DNA from: Paraburkholderia metrosideri
GTDB taxonomy: Bacteria > Pseudomonadota > Gammaproteobacteria > Burkholderiales > Burkholderiaceae
DNA: 64,000 nt
Direction of reading: 5' to 3'
Assembly (NCBI RefSeq): GCF_904848625.1
Contig: NZ_CAJHCP010000009.1
Span: 248,001-312,000 of the forward strand
The position numbers were made by a program, and so were the translations under genes. Positions within the stretch are counted from its first letter, which is position 1. Each line of letters starts with the position of its first letter. Under the pieces are notes generated by a model. That model saw only the letters and a list, made by a program, of their open reading frames with translations. It did no database searches and had not been told where the DNA came from. Positions 27,227-36,442 of the stretch are shown piece after piece.

Positions 27227-27243
27227 AACTGGTAGGACCAGTT
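27227..27243. promoter_or_regulatory. FadR-family operator before the MFS-dld operon
   Basis: AACTGGTAGGACCAGTT is a perfect 7-bp inverted repeat with a 3-base centre, matching the TGGT-N3-ACCA class of FadR/LldR operators. It lies 96 bases before the MFS start codon. Confidence 0.82.
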
Positions 27244-27338
27244 AGGTTGTGTCTCGACAGCGCTGTAATGGCACGGAACAATGCGAGCAATCAAACTCAG
27301 TTGCGGCGTGAAGCCGCGCATGAATCTGGAGACTCGTA

Positions 27339-28712
27339 ATGAACCCGCCCGATCCCGCCAGTGTGTCTGACCGACTCGCGTCGGACCGACCTCAGAACCC
27401 TTCCCTGATCGCAACCACCGCTTTCGAAACTGCGACTTACGCGAAAGTAACGTGGCGTCTATTGCCGTTCCTGTTCATCTGCTATGTCGCGGCCTATCTG
27501 GATCGCGTCAACGTGGGATTCGCGAAGCTGCAAATGCTAAGTGACCTGAAGTTCAGCGAGTCGGTGTATGGACTCGGCGCGGGGATTTTCTTCATCGGCT
27601 ATTTCGTGTTCGAAGTGCCGAGCAATATTCTGTTGCATCGGGTAGGCGCACGCGTGTGGATCAGCCGCATCATGGTGACCTGGGCGTTAGTGTCGGCGGC
27701 ATCGGTGTTCGTGAAATCGCCGGCGTCGTTTTATGCGCTGCGTTTTCTGCTCGGCGTCGCCGAAGCAGGCTTCTTTCCAGGGATCGTGCTGTATCTGACC
27801 TACTGGTATCCGTCGATGCGCCGTGGCCGGATGAACGCATTGTTCATGATCGGTATTCCGGTGGCGGGCGTGCTGGGCGGACCGCTGTCGGGCTGGATCA
27901 TGCAGGCGGCTAACGGTGTGCGGGGCCTGGCGAACTGGCAATGGCTGTTCGTGCTCGAGGCGATTCCGTCGCTGGTGCTGGGTATCGTCACGCTATTCGT
28001 GCTGCCCAACGGCATCCGCGCCGCACGCTGGCTCGACGCGCGGCAAAAGCAGCTTCTCGAAGACAACATCGCGCGTGACGGACATGCGGGTGTAGAGGCG
28101 TCGCTGAAAAGCATCGTGTCGAACGGCCGCGTGTGGCGGCTTGCGGCGATCTACTTCTGCTGCATGATGGGTCTCTACGGCGTGAGTTTTTATCTCCCCA
28201 CGCTGATCAAGGCGGCGGGCGTAAAGGACGCACTCGACGTCGGTTTTCTGGCGGCGATACCGTATGCCATCGCCATCGTGTCGATGATTCTGGTGGCGCG
28301 CAGTTCGGACCGTCGCAATGAGCGCCGCTGGCACCTCGCGCTGGCGGCTGTCGCCGCGGCGGTGGGGTTGTACGCAAGCACGCTCTCCACCGGCAACCTC
28401 GCGTTCGTACTGGTGACGTTGTCGCTCGGCACAGCCGGTGTGTTGTCGATGATGCCGGTGTTCTGGACTTATCCGAGCAGCGTGCTGACCGGCACGGCCG
28501 CCGCTGCCGGCATTGCGATGATCAACTCGGTCGGCAATCTTGCCGGCTTCGTGAGCCCGTCGATTATCGGCTGGATGAAAGACGTGACGCACAGCACGAA
28601 CGCCGGCCTGATCGTTGTCGCCGTGGCGCTGTTTGTCGGTGCCGTGTTGACGCTGACACAGCGTCTGACTTCAGCGTCGGCAGACGTGTCGTCGCCGCCG
28701 CGCCGGGTCTGA
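27339..28712 (+). CDS. MFS transporter, anion:cation symporter family, probable lactate/2-hydroxy acid carrier
   Basis: 457 aa, 12 TM helices with the ACS-family signatures LDRVNVGFAKLQ, FFIGYFVFEVPSN, GVAEAGFFPGIVLYL and INSVGNLAGFVSP. RBS GGAGACT precedes the ATG at 27339. The FadR-type operator lies upstream and the D-lactate dehydrogenase gene 33 bases downstream, so it likely imports D-lactate or a related 2-hydroxy acid. This substrate is inferred from context only. Clearly homologous to the carrier at 17925. Confidence 0.85.
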   Translation: MNPPDPASVSDRLASDRPQNPSLIATTAFETATYAKVTWRLLPFLFICYVAAYLDRVNVGFAKLQMLSDLKFSESVYGLGAGIFFIGYFVFEVPSNILLHRVGARVWISRIMVTWALVSAASVFVKSPASFYALRFLLGVAEAGFFPGIVLYLTYWYPSMRRGRMNALFMIGIPVAGVLGGPLSGWIMQAANGVRGLANWQWLFVLEAIPSLVLGIVTLFVLPNGIRAARWLDARQKQLLEDNIARDGHAGVEASLKSIVSNGRVWRLAAIYFCCMMGLYGVSFYLPTLIKAAGVKDALDVGFLAAIPYAIAIVSMILVARSSDRRNERRWHLALAAVAAAVGLYASTLSTGNLAFVLVTLSLGTAGVLSMMPVFWTYPSSVLTGTAAAAGIAMINSVGNLAGFVSPSIIGWMKDVTHSTNAGLIVVAVALFVGAVLTLTQRLTSASADVSSPPRRV

Positions 28713-28745
28713 AGCCGCTTACGTAATCTGTGATCGAAGGCCATC

Positions 28746-30479
28746 ATGTCCGATACCGCCCATTTCCCCGCCCCGCTTGCGGGCGCAAGTCAATCCTTGA
28801 TTGCGTCACTGAGCGCGATTGTCGGTGCACGCAATGTGTTCACCAGCGACGCGCAAACTCGCCGCTACCGTACCGGCTATCGGTTCGGCACGGGCCGGGT
28901 GCTCGCCGTCGTGCGGCCCGGCACGCTGGTCGAGCAATGGCAGGCACTTGCTGCGTGCGTGGCGGCGCGCACGATCGTCATTACCCAGGCGTCGAACACC
29001 GGCCTGACCGGCGGCTCGACGCCCGATGGCAACGACTACGATCGAGACATCGTGATTGTCAGCACGACGCGCATCCGGCGCGTTCATCTGATCGGCGGCG
29101 GACGTCAGGTGGTGTGTGTCGGCGGCGCCACGCTCGATCAACTCGAACGCACGCTGAAGCCGCTTGGACGCGAACCGCATTCGGTGATCGGGTCATCGTG
29201 CATTGGCGCGTCGGTGCTGGGCGGCATCAGCAACAATTCGGGCGGCTCGCTCGTGCATCGCGGTCCGGCCTATACAGAAATGGCGTTGTTCGCCGCGGTC
29301 GATGCTTGCGGCACGCTCAGGCTCGTCAATCATCTGGGCGTGGAACTCGGCAGCACGCCGGAAGAAATTCTGTCACGCGTCGAAGCCGGGTCGTTCAGTG
29401 ACACGGACATTCACGCTGGCGCAGCGGCGTCGGATCGCGAGTATGCAACCCATGTCCGCGATATCGATGCGGCTACGCCCGCGCGCTACAACGCCGATCC
29501 GCGACGCCTGTACGAGGCCTCGGGTTGCGCTGGCAAGCTGATGGTGTTCGCGGTCCGCCTCGATACTTTCGCGGCAGAGCAGGGTGCAAAGGTGTTCTAC
29601 ATCGGCACGAACGATACCAGCGTGCTAACTGAGATCCGTCGCCATGCGCTCGCGAATTTCACGCATCTGCCGATTGCCGGCGAGTATATGCACCGCGATG
29701 CATTCGACGTTGCGAAGAAATATGGCAAGGACCTGTTCGTCATCATCGACAAGTTCGGTACTAGTCGTTTGCCGTTGTTTTTCAATCTGAAAACGCGCTG
29801 TGACGTAGCGTTCGAGCGTCTCGGCTTCATGCCCAAACACCTGACCGATCGCGTGTTGCAATGGTTCAGCGAGCGTCTGCCGGATCATCTGCCGCAACGT
29901 CTGACGACATACCGCGAACAGTACGAACATCATCTGATGCTGAAAGTCCCGGCAGCGGGCATCGACGAAGCGCGCGCGTTTTTGTCGGGGCGCTTCGCGC
30001 AATCAGGCGGCGCGTATTTCGAATGCAGCGACGAAGAAGGCCGCAAGGCTTTCCTGCATCGTTTCGCGGCGGCGAGCGCCGCGGTGCGATATCGCGCCGT
30101 GCATCATCGCGAGGTCGAAGATATCGTTGCACTCGATATTGCTCTGCGACGCAACGAGCGCGACTGGTTCGAACAATTGCCGCAAAAGATCGAACGCCCG
30201 ATCATGTTGAAGCTGTATTACGGGCACTTCCTGTGCCACGTTTTTCACCAGGACTATATCGTCGCGAAGGGCAACGACTGCGTTGCGCTAGAGCATGAAA
30301 TGCTCGAACTGCTCGACGTGCGCGGCGCGGAATATCCCGCCGAGCACAACGTGGGGCACTTATATCAAGCAAAGCCTCAACTCGCCGCGTTCTATCAGGA
30401 ACTCGATCCGTGCAATTGCTTCAATCCCGGCATTGGCGGGACGTCGAAGTTTGCTGCGTATCGCGATGTAGATGCGTGA
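28746..30479 (+). CDS. dld: Quinone-dependent D-lactate dehydrogenase
   Basis: 577 aa, close to E. coli Dld (571 aa). The FAD-binding PCMH-type domain covers about residues 40-210 (VLAVVRPGTLVEQWQAL; ITQASNTGLTGGSTP; SVIGSSCIGASVLGGISNNS). The C-terminal D-lactate-binding and membrane-association region includes KVFYIGTNDTSVLTEIRRH, YGKDLFVIIDKFG and AEHNVGHLY. It is a peripheral inner-membrane enzyme that oxidises D-lactate to pyruvate and passes electrons to quinone. Same operon as the MFS carrier, under the FadR-family regulator. Confidence 0.93.
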   Translation: MSDTAHFPAPLAGASQSLIASLSAIVGARNVFTSDAQTRRYRTGYRFGTGRVLAVVRPGTLVEQWQALAACVAARTIVITQASNTGLTGGSTPDGNDYDRDIVIVSTTRIRRVHLIGGGRQVVCVGGATLDQLERTLKPLGREPHSVIGSSCIGASVLGGISNNSGGSLVHRGPAYTEMALFAAVDACGTLRLVNHLGVELGSTPEEILSRVEAGSFSDTDIHAGAAASDREYATHVRDIDAATPARYNADPRRLYEASGCAGKLMVFAVRLDTFAAEQGAKVFYIGTNDTSVLTEIRRHALANFTHLPIAGEYMHRDAFDVAKKYGKDLFVIIDKFGTSRLPLFFNLKTRCDVAFERLGFMPKHLTDRVLQWFSERLPDHLPQRLTTYREQYEHHLMLKVPAAGIDEARAFLSGRFAQSGGAYFECSDEEGRKAFLHRFAAASAAVRYRAVHHREVEDIVALDIALRRNERDWFEQLPQKIERPIMLKLYYGHFLCHVFHQDYIVAKGNDCVALEHEMLELLDVRGAEYPAEHNVGHLYQAKPQLAAFYQELDPCNCFNPGIGGTSKFAAYRDVDA

Positions 30480-30596
30480 TCGGTGATGCGCCGCAAGCAT
30501 CGCTGGTGTAAGCGCTATGCGCATCCGTCGTTGAGATGTGTATTGAGCGCAGAGTCGTTCATCATTAGCGTGCTCTGATCGGCGAAAACCGCCAGA

Positions 30597-31856
30597 TCAC
30601 GCCGTCTCGCCACCTGCGTTCACGACCACGGCGGGCTGAAGTTGCGCGAGATGTCGCAGCAGTTTCGTGACCATCATGACGACAGTGAGCGCGAGCAACA
30701 CGAAAAACACGGCCAGCGGTGTCAGTTCCTGCACCGATACGAAGCCGGCCAGTCCCATCATCGCCGACGACACGAGTAGCAGCGCGCATCCGAGAATCGC
30801 GCTTGTGAGGCCCGCGATGTGCGGAAACAACGAATTACCCTTGGCCATCAAGGTGGGATACATCGCGCCGGCGCAGAAGCCCATCACGAGCACGGGTGTG
30901 GCGAGTGTCCATACCCGCAGTCCGACTGTCAGCGCGAGCACCAGCATCGCAATCGATGCCCCCGCCATCAGACGCGCGCCGAAACGCAGTCGTTGCTCTG
31001 CGCTTGGCAGTCGCGGGCCGTGCATACGATTCGACAGGCCGCCCAGGAAATACATCATCCCGATGCCGAGTGCGAGATAACCGAAGAAGGTGGGCGGCTT
31101 GTGCAGCGTGTTCTGCACCATGAACGGTCCAACGATGTTGAACACGAGCAGGATGCTGTAGCAAAGCCCTTGAGCGAGGAAGCAGCTCTGGAATACCGGG
31201 CTCGATAACACCTTGCCTCCGTTGGCCATCAGCGTACGCGGCGCGAGGTGCACCGGTCGCGGCAGCGTTTCGCGATAACGCCACAGCAGTCCCCACATCA
31301 CCAGCGAATAGACCAGCAGGAACACGAGGCAGGCTTGCCAGCCAAACCAGATTTGCAAGTGCGCGCCGATCACGGGTGCGACGATCGGCGCGAGACCCCA
31401 CGCAATCGACATGTAAGTGAACGCATGCACGAGTGCCTGTCCGGCGAACGAATCGGTGATGATCGCTTTCGCGAGAAGATTGGTGGTCGCGATACCGAAT
31501 CCTTGCAGACAGCGGGCAAGGATGAACGTTTCCAGATTGGTCGCGGCCAGCGACAGGAGACAGCCGATCGTATAGATCACGAGCCCGAAAGCCAGCACGG
31601 GCTTACGGCCGTACGCGTCGGCGACCGGCCCGAAGATGAGTTGGCCGAGTGCATAGGCCACCATGTACCCGGACACGCTCGACTGGATAGCCTGCGGCGA
31701 TGTCGCGAAGAAGCGCGCCATTGCCGGCAGCGCGGGCACGTAGATGTCGATGGCGAGTTGCCCGGCGGAAGCGAACAGACAGATCAGAAGCAGCAGGAAG
31801 CGCGGCGAGTTCGGGGCGCGCGCGGGAGTGGCAGGGTCGGCGATGTTGTTGTTCAT
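30597..31856 (-). CDS. Bcr/CflA-type drug:H+ antiporter (MFS, DHA1)
   Basis: 419 aa with 12 hydrophobic segments. After a short hydrophilic start come LFASAGQLAIDIYVPALPAM, GYMVAYALGQLIFGPVADAY with GRKPV, and RCLQGFGIATTNLLAKAI, the standard motifs A, B and C region of Bcr/CflA exporters. Start ATG at 31856 fits homology; its ribosome site is weak. The neighbours dld (convergent) and porin (same strand, 560 bases upstream) do not suggest a specific substrate. Confidence 0.85.
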   Translation of the reverse strand: MNNNIADPATPARAPNSPRFLLLLICLFASAGQLAIDIYVPALPAMARFFATSPQAIQSSVSGYMVAYALGQLIFGPVADAYGRKPVLAFGLVIYTIGCLLSLAATNLETFILARCLQGFGIATTNLLAKAIITDSFAGQALVHAFTYMSIAWGLAPIVAPVIGAHLQIWFGWQACLVFLLVYSLVMWGLLWRYRETLPRPVHLAPRTLMANGGKVLSSPVFQSCFLAQGLCYSILLVFNIVGPFMVQNTLHKPPTFFGYLALGIGMMYFLGGLSNRMHGPRLPSAEQRLRFGARLMAGASIAMLVLALTVGLRVWTLATPVLVMGFCAGAMYPTLMAKGNSLFPHIAGLTSAILGCALLLVSSAMMGLAGFVSVQELTPLAVFFVLLALTVVMMVTKLLRHLAQLQPAVVVNAGGETA

Positions 31857-32417
31857 GACAGCATTGAAAAAGCAGATTTCCGGTGATGCGATAGCAGTCG
31901 ATCCGACTGGCGAGCGTGGCGTATCCTGGCCGTTAGCGCGCGGATCGACGCGATTACCGGAGAGAACGCGAGGTTTGACCGTCGATGGCATTCCGGAGTC
32001 GAGCCGGAAGACGCGCAGTCAGCAAGAAAAAGGGGGATGACGTCTACCCAACCGCTGGCGCCGTTACCCGCGCAGCGAAGAGTGGCTAGCCGCTATTGTA
32101 GCGGACAGCACTTTCTGGCAGCGCGACTGCTTTTTTTGAAGGAGCGTTTTGAAGGGGGCGTTCGCGACGCAAACTCGCGCGCAACGAAAACTGCGGGAAG
32201 GGAACGGAAGGGAAGAGCTTGAGCCGGCCAACGTCGTGCGCCTGCCCCGCGGTGACGGCAGACCTACGCACCGCTCGCTGTGGCTATCGACCACTCATTG
32301 GGCCTGATGATCGCGTTGGCACTTTTACCGGGTGACCGGTCGCGGAAGAGCGTGCCCGCAGAAGAACGTGCATGGCGGCATGACACTGCGCCGCCACGCA
32401 CTCACTTACTTACACAA
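31857..32417. other. Intergenic region between exporter and porin
   Basis: 561 bases. It contains a small palindrome CCGCTA-TTG-TAGCGG at 32090-32104 and a T-run at 32132-32138, and must hold the exporter promoter and the porin transcript end. No gene is convincing: open frames here have no ribosome site or family similarity. Confidence 0.45.
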
Positions 32418-33611
32418 TTAGAACTTGACGATGATGCCTGCGCCGACAGCCACCATGCTGCGCGACGACGACGGCGAGCCGTTCTGACCGTCACCAATAG
32501 CAGCCGTTGCGTTGATGATGGTCTTGCCATCCGAACCAAGCGTCTTGCCGCCCGCGCGCTGATAGGCTTCCAGTGCATAGAGGCCCGTGCGTTTGGACAG
32601 GCTGTAGTACTGCGACAGGTTGAACTGGTTGTAGCTCGCGGCGCTCGTAATGCCGTTCGACTGCGTTGCGCGCGTGTAGCTATAGCCCGCTCCCAGATCC
32701 AGCGCTGTGATCGGCTTCCAGTGCAGCACGACACCACCCGTGTTCCAGATCGCCGTGCCCTGGAAGAACGAGTTGACGCCCGGGGCGTATTGCACGTTCG
32801 AATAGGCGAACGAGACATCCCACTGCGAGTTGAATGCGTAGCCGCCGTTGACTGCAACGCGCTGCTGTTTCGCTGCCGACGAGAAGCCGTTGTTGACACC
32901 CGAGATACCCGGTTGCGCGCCGTTGTTCGACAACGCAGAGTTCCACGTCGCGCCGCCGTTAGCCGCGTTATCGACACGCTGGATACCTGCCGCGACGCCG
33001 AACGGACCATACAGGTACTGGGCTGCCGCACTCCAGGTTTGACCCGCAGCGAAGCTGCCCGGGTTGCCGCCCAGCGAGTACGAGCCGCTGACCGTCAGGC
33101 CATGAATACTCGGCGACGCGTACACCAGCGAGTTATTCGCGCGATAGATCGTGTCCATCGAATCGATATCGCCCGGGTGCGCGCCGTATGCGCCCGTCAG
33201 CCAATTGGTCGGGCTGTACGCGGACAGCATCGAGTAGTACGCCGTGTACTGACGGCCCATCGTGAACGTACCGAAGTTGGCATTCGTCAGACCAACATAC
33301 GCGAGGCGGCTGAACATCAGACCCGTGACGCTCTCAGCACCGCTTGCACTGTTGAAACCCTCTTCCAACTGGAAAATGGCCTTCGTGCCGCCGCCCAGAT
33401 CTTCGGCGCCCTTCAGGCCGAAACGGCTGCCCGCCCAGATGCCGTTGATCATCCTGACCTGCGAAGCGCCACCTGCGTTCGACCCGAGTTTTGCCGCGCT
33501 GCTTTGATAGCCGATACCCGTATCGACGATACCGTACAACGTCACGCTGCTTTGTGCGTGCGCGCCCAGGGCGACCAACCCCAGAGCTGAACCGATGAGT
33601 GCCTTTTTCAT
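32418..33611 (-). CDS. Gram-negative trimeric porin
   Basis: 397 aa. Signal peptide MKKALIGSALGLVALGAHAQ with cleavage after AHA, then SSVTLYGIVDTGIGY, the hallmark start of Burkholderiaceae general porins (16-stranded barrels, OpcP/OmpC-like). RxGLKGAEDLGGGTKAIFQL and the terminal aromatic residue motif IVKF are as expected. It forms a passive diffusion channel in the outer membrane. ATG at 33611 has AGAGGAGC upstream. Confidence 0.93.
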   Translation of the reverse strand: MKKALIGSALGLVALGAHAQSSVTLYGIVDTGIGYQSSAAKLGSNAGGASQVRMINGIWAGSRFGLKGAEDLGGGTKAIFQLEEGFNSASGAESVTGLMFSRLAYVGLTNANFGTFTMGRQYTAYYSMLSAYSPTNWLTGAYGAHPGDIDSMDTIYRANNSLVYASPSIHGLTVSGSYSLGGNPGSFAAGQTWSAAAQYLYGPFGVAAGIQRVDNAANGGATWNSALSNNGAQPGISGVNNGFSSAAKQQRVAVNGGYAFNSQWDVSFAYSNVQYAPGVNSFFQGTAIWNTGGVVLHWKPITALDLGAGYSYTRATQSNGITSAASYNQFNLSQYYSLSKRTGLYALEAYQRAGGKTLGSDGKTIINATAAIGDGQNGSPSSSRSMVAVGAGIIVKF

Positions 33612-34268
33612 ATGTGCTCCTCTTTAAAAAATTATTCTGCATTTCTAACGCTAGTGATGCTCGCCGCCCGGCCCGTGGATAGGCAGGGTCGATGAGCATG
33701 CGGGTGCAAAGACCCGCAAAGGGGAGCACCAGCGAGCTAGCCATTCGAACCGCTCTGGAACGAGTCCGAAGTGTCGTTCAAACGCAATATGGCGTCTTTG
33801 GGGGTTTGTACTTATTTGTACCATCTAGTTAGTTCGATTAATCGGGGCGGGTGTTGCATCGGGCCCCATCAGGACGAAGCCCGCATTGCCGCTGGGCTTG
33901 GGCCGCATATGGGTGTCGGGACGAGAAGTGGGTCGGGCCACGCGGTTTGATCGCAGTGTTGGCCGCTATTAGCCGGCCCGAGGGGGCACAGGTTATCCAG
34001 AGAAATAACCTGAGATTGATGGTTTTTTACGACATCGACAGCAATCGCTCGAATCGTCGTAGTTATGCAGATAGTGCTGCGGTTCGCGTAGAAAACGTTT
34101 GTGCAGACCTGCATTTGCCGCACTCGCGCTCGACCGCCCGTGGACGCGCAGGCGGGCTGATGGCCGGCGGGACAAGTGAGCGCCTGACGCGCAATGAGCG
34201 ACTACGCGTTGACGTACGCGTCGCATCCAGCATCAAGAGCGGGCTATCAGCCAGATGGAGACGTGTTG
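33612..34268. other. Intergenic region upstream of the porin gene
   Basis: 657 bases between the porin start and the end of the MEDS histidine kinase gene. A short inverted repeat GTAC-TTATTT-GTAC lies at 33809-33822, in a position suitable for porin regulation. I find no gene; the open frames have no ribosome site or recognisable product. Confidence 0.45.
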
Positions 34269-35720
34269 TCAGACAGAAGCAGAGGGGATCGTTCCGGCAG
34301 CATCCACCTGGTACTGCATCGGCACAGTGCCCGAGGCTGAGCCTGCCAGCGGCAAGCGCACGACGAATTTTGAACCGCGACCCGGTCCGTCAGAAAAAGC
34401 CTCGGCCGTTCCTCCCTGGCTCGCGACAATCTCCTTGACCACCGACAAGCCCAGTCCAAGGCCGCTCACATTCGTATCGCTGCCTGTATGCCCCCGGGCG
34501 TAGGGCCTGAAGATTTTCACCAGGTCTTCTGAAGCGATGCCGATGCCGTGGTCCGATACGCTGATGTAGCAGTAACGTCCGGCTCGGGACGCCACTACCT
34601 GGATCGCATCCGCAGGCGCGGAATACTTCAGCGCATTGCTCATCAGGTTGACGAAGACCTGAGCCAGTTTGTCGAACTCGCCCTGGACTCTCAACGGACT
34701 GTCGCCCGGCATCAGTTCGATTGGCACATGATCGGGAAGGCCGGCTTCGGCAACCTGAACACAGTGAGCCAGCAGATCGCCGACATCCACGCCGGAACCC
34801 AGAGCAGGACCTCTGGCGGGCAACGAGGACGACGAAACCGCCAGCGTGAGTTCACGGGCGGTAGCGGAAGGAGGTGTGGCGGGCGCCATCAACTGCTGGG
34901 CCAACTCGCCCAACAAGCTCGCCTGGCGCGAAAGCAGCAACGCGTAACGCGTCAGCTGTTCGTCGTGGCCGTACTGGGTGTTGAGCAAGCGGGCGAGGAG
35001 CCCAATCGGCGTGATCGCATTGCGTATCTCATGGCCGATCATCGGGCCGGTCAACACTTCTTTTGCGTCATCGCGAAGCGTGCCGTTCATGGCCGCATGT
35101 TGCGTCTGAGGCCCGGATTGACAACCGGTCGGTGCACGTGAGCGCCAGGACTCTCCGGCAAGCGGCGCCTGAACCGTTGCGTCGTGCAGGCGCTCGATCT
35201 CACGAGCCTGCGCAGAGCGGAGCCGATGCATGCAGTAAGTACATAAACCGATGATCGGGCGCCCGGCCAGCTTCTGCTGCAAGCTGGCTTCATAGTCGAT
35301 CAGGGCTGCCCAGTTGGTTGTCTCGTTGCAGATCGCGTCGCCGGCCACCCGCAGGCCCTCGAAGCCTCGCCCAAGCGCGTCGTTGATCGCCGCCGACCAG
35401 ATGCTGACCGTGGCGCCGCCGTCGAAACCTGTATTGGCAGGCGCGTAGAACTCTGCCGCATCGAGAATGCGCAGTTGCCCTGCGTCAATGAAACTGGCGA
35501 GAGCGGGGTCCTCCCGTACCAGCATGTAACGGGCTTTGTCGGGGCCCAGCAACGCGGGAGCGACCCATACACACATCTCGCCGTTCTCGAGTCCGGCACG
35601 CAGGAATTCTGCGGTGACGCTCAGCAATTCACTGCGCGATTCGTAGAAATGACACAGATGGGCGCCCCACTTGATGGGCCCCAATGCGGAAAATCCGCTT
35701 TGTCGGGTACCGGTGATCAT
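34269..35720 (-). CDS. MEDS-domain soluble sensor histidine kinase
   Basis: 483 aa from the ATG at 35720 (GGGGGAA upstream). Residues about 18-165 form a MEDS/DcmR-type sensory domain (HLCHFYESRSELL; CTYCMHRL with paired cysteines). The kinase part has GPMIGHEIRNAITPIG (His230), VFVNLMSNALKYS, SDHGIGI and GLGLGLSVVKE, all intact. No membrane segment, so it is cytoplasmic. DcmR-type domains are tied to one-carbon compound sensing in methylotrophs; the ligand here is unknown. Its only nearby receiver is the truncated one at 36113. Confidence 0.85.
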   Translation of the reverse strand: MITGTRQSGFSALGPIKWGAHLCHFYESRSELLSVTAEFLRAGLENGEMCVWVAPALLGPDKARYMLVREDPALASFIDAGQLRILDAAEFYAPANTGFDGGATVSIWSAAINDALGRGFEGLRVAGDAICNETTNWAALIDYEASLQQKLAGRPIIGLCTYCMHRLRSAQAREIERLHDATVQAPLAGESWRSRAPTGCQSGPQTQHAAMNGTLRDDAKEVLTGPMIGHEIRNAITPIGLLARLLNTQYGHDEQLTRYALLLSRQASLLGELAQQLMAPATPPSATARELTLAVSSSSLPARGPALGSGVDVGDLLAHCVQVAEAGLPDHVPIELMPGDSPLRVQGEFDKLAQVFVNLMSNALKYSAPADAIQVVASRAGRYCYISVSDHGIGIASEDLVKIFRPYARGHTGSDTNVSGLGLGLSVVKEIVASQGGTAEAFSDGPGRGSKFVVRLPLAGSASGTVPMQYQVDAAGTIPSASV

Positions 35721-36112
35721 GTTTCCCCCTGAGTCCGTGGGTCGTGAATACGATCGCGCGAAGTCGACGCAATGGTTTGCGTGCTCATGTATGTAATCGG
35801 TACCTTGCACAGCTTTTTATCGGTCCACGAAGATCGGCAGTCGGAGTGCGGCTCTTTCGTCCGATATTTGGGATGCGGCAGATTTTAAAATTACGCGACC
35901 GGGTGAGCAGAAAAAATAGATGTTTTCCCGAGCATGTTTTAAACAGCGAAGGTCGTATTCCTTCGCCGTTCAGGCGGGCCGGCGTGTTTAACCGGGCCGG
36001 GCGTCTCCGGCGCTGGGCGCAGACTATGCCACGCGTAATCGTTGCATTCGGTGCGGTAGCGTACATCGGCGCCTATAAAGTGGCGCCAATGTGCGGCTGG
36101 GTTCCAGCAACG
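35721..36112. other. Intergenic region between kinase and truncated receiver
   Basis: 392 bases with the kinase promoter region; GGCGCC hexamers repeat near 36069-36088. No convincing gene or terminator. Confidence 0.4.
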
Positions 36113-36442
36113 CTATGAGCCTGCCTGATTGTCATTCATTGCGTTAACCAGTTCTTGCAACGCCACGGGCTTCACGAAATGACGTTCGAACCCGGCAGCC
36201 AACGAACGCTTCAGATTGTCGGCCTGACCGTAGCCAGTCAGAGCGAAAAGACGAAGCCCTGCATGTTGCGGTTGCTCACGAAGGGCGACGGCCAGTTCAT
36301 AGCCGTCCATGCCGGGCAGGCCGATGTCGAGCACCGCGACAGCAGGCGCAAACTGTGCCGCAACGTCCAGCGCAGCCGTCGTCCGCACCCGGCATGTCTG
36401 AATGAGGAAGTGATGGCATCCGGCCTCACTCAGCGCGCTCAT
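36113..36442 (-). pseudogene. Truncated response-regulator receiver
   Basis: 109 aa. From residue 24 on it is a normal CheY-like receiver: ALDVAAQFAPAVAVLDIGLP (phospho-acceptor Asp39), LFALTGYGQ and HFVKPVALQELV. The first strand with the acidic pair (the VDDN-type motif) is absent, replaced by an unrelated 20-residue stretch, and the ATG follows the stop of the AraC gene directly (TGAATG) without a ribosome site. It is therefore likely a remnant of a fuller regulator, perhaps the partner or a C-terminal receiver of the MEDS kinase downstream. Confidence 0.7.

Noticed and set aside
32280..33590. Plus-strand open frame of 436 codons over the first porin
   Set aside because: Arg-rich shadow of the porin gene.
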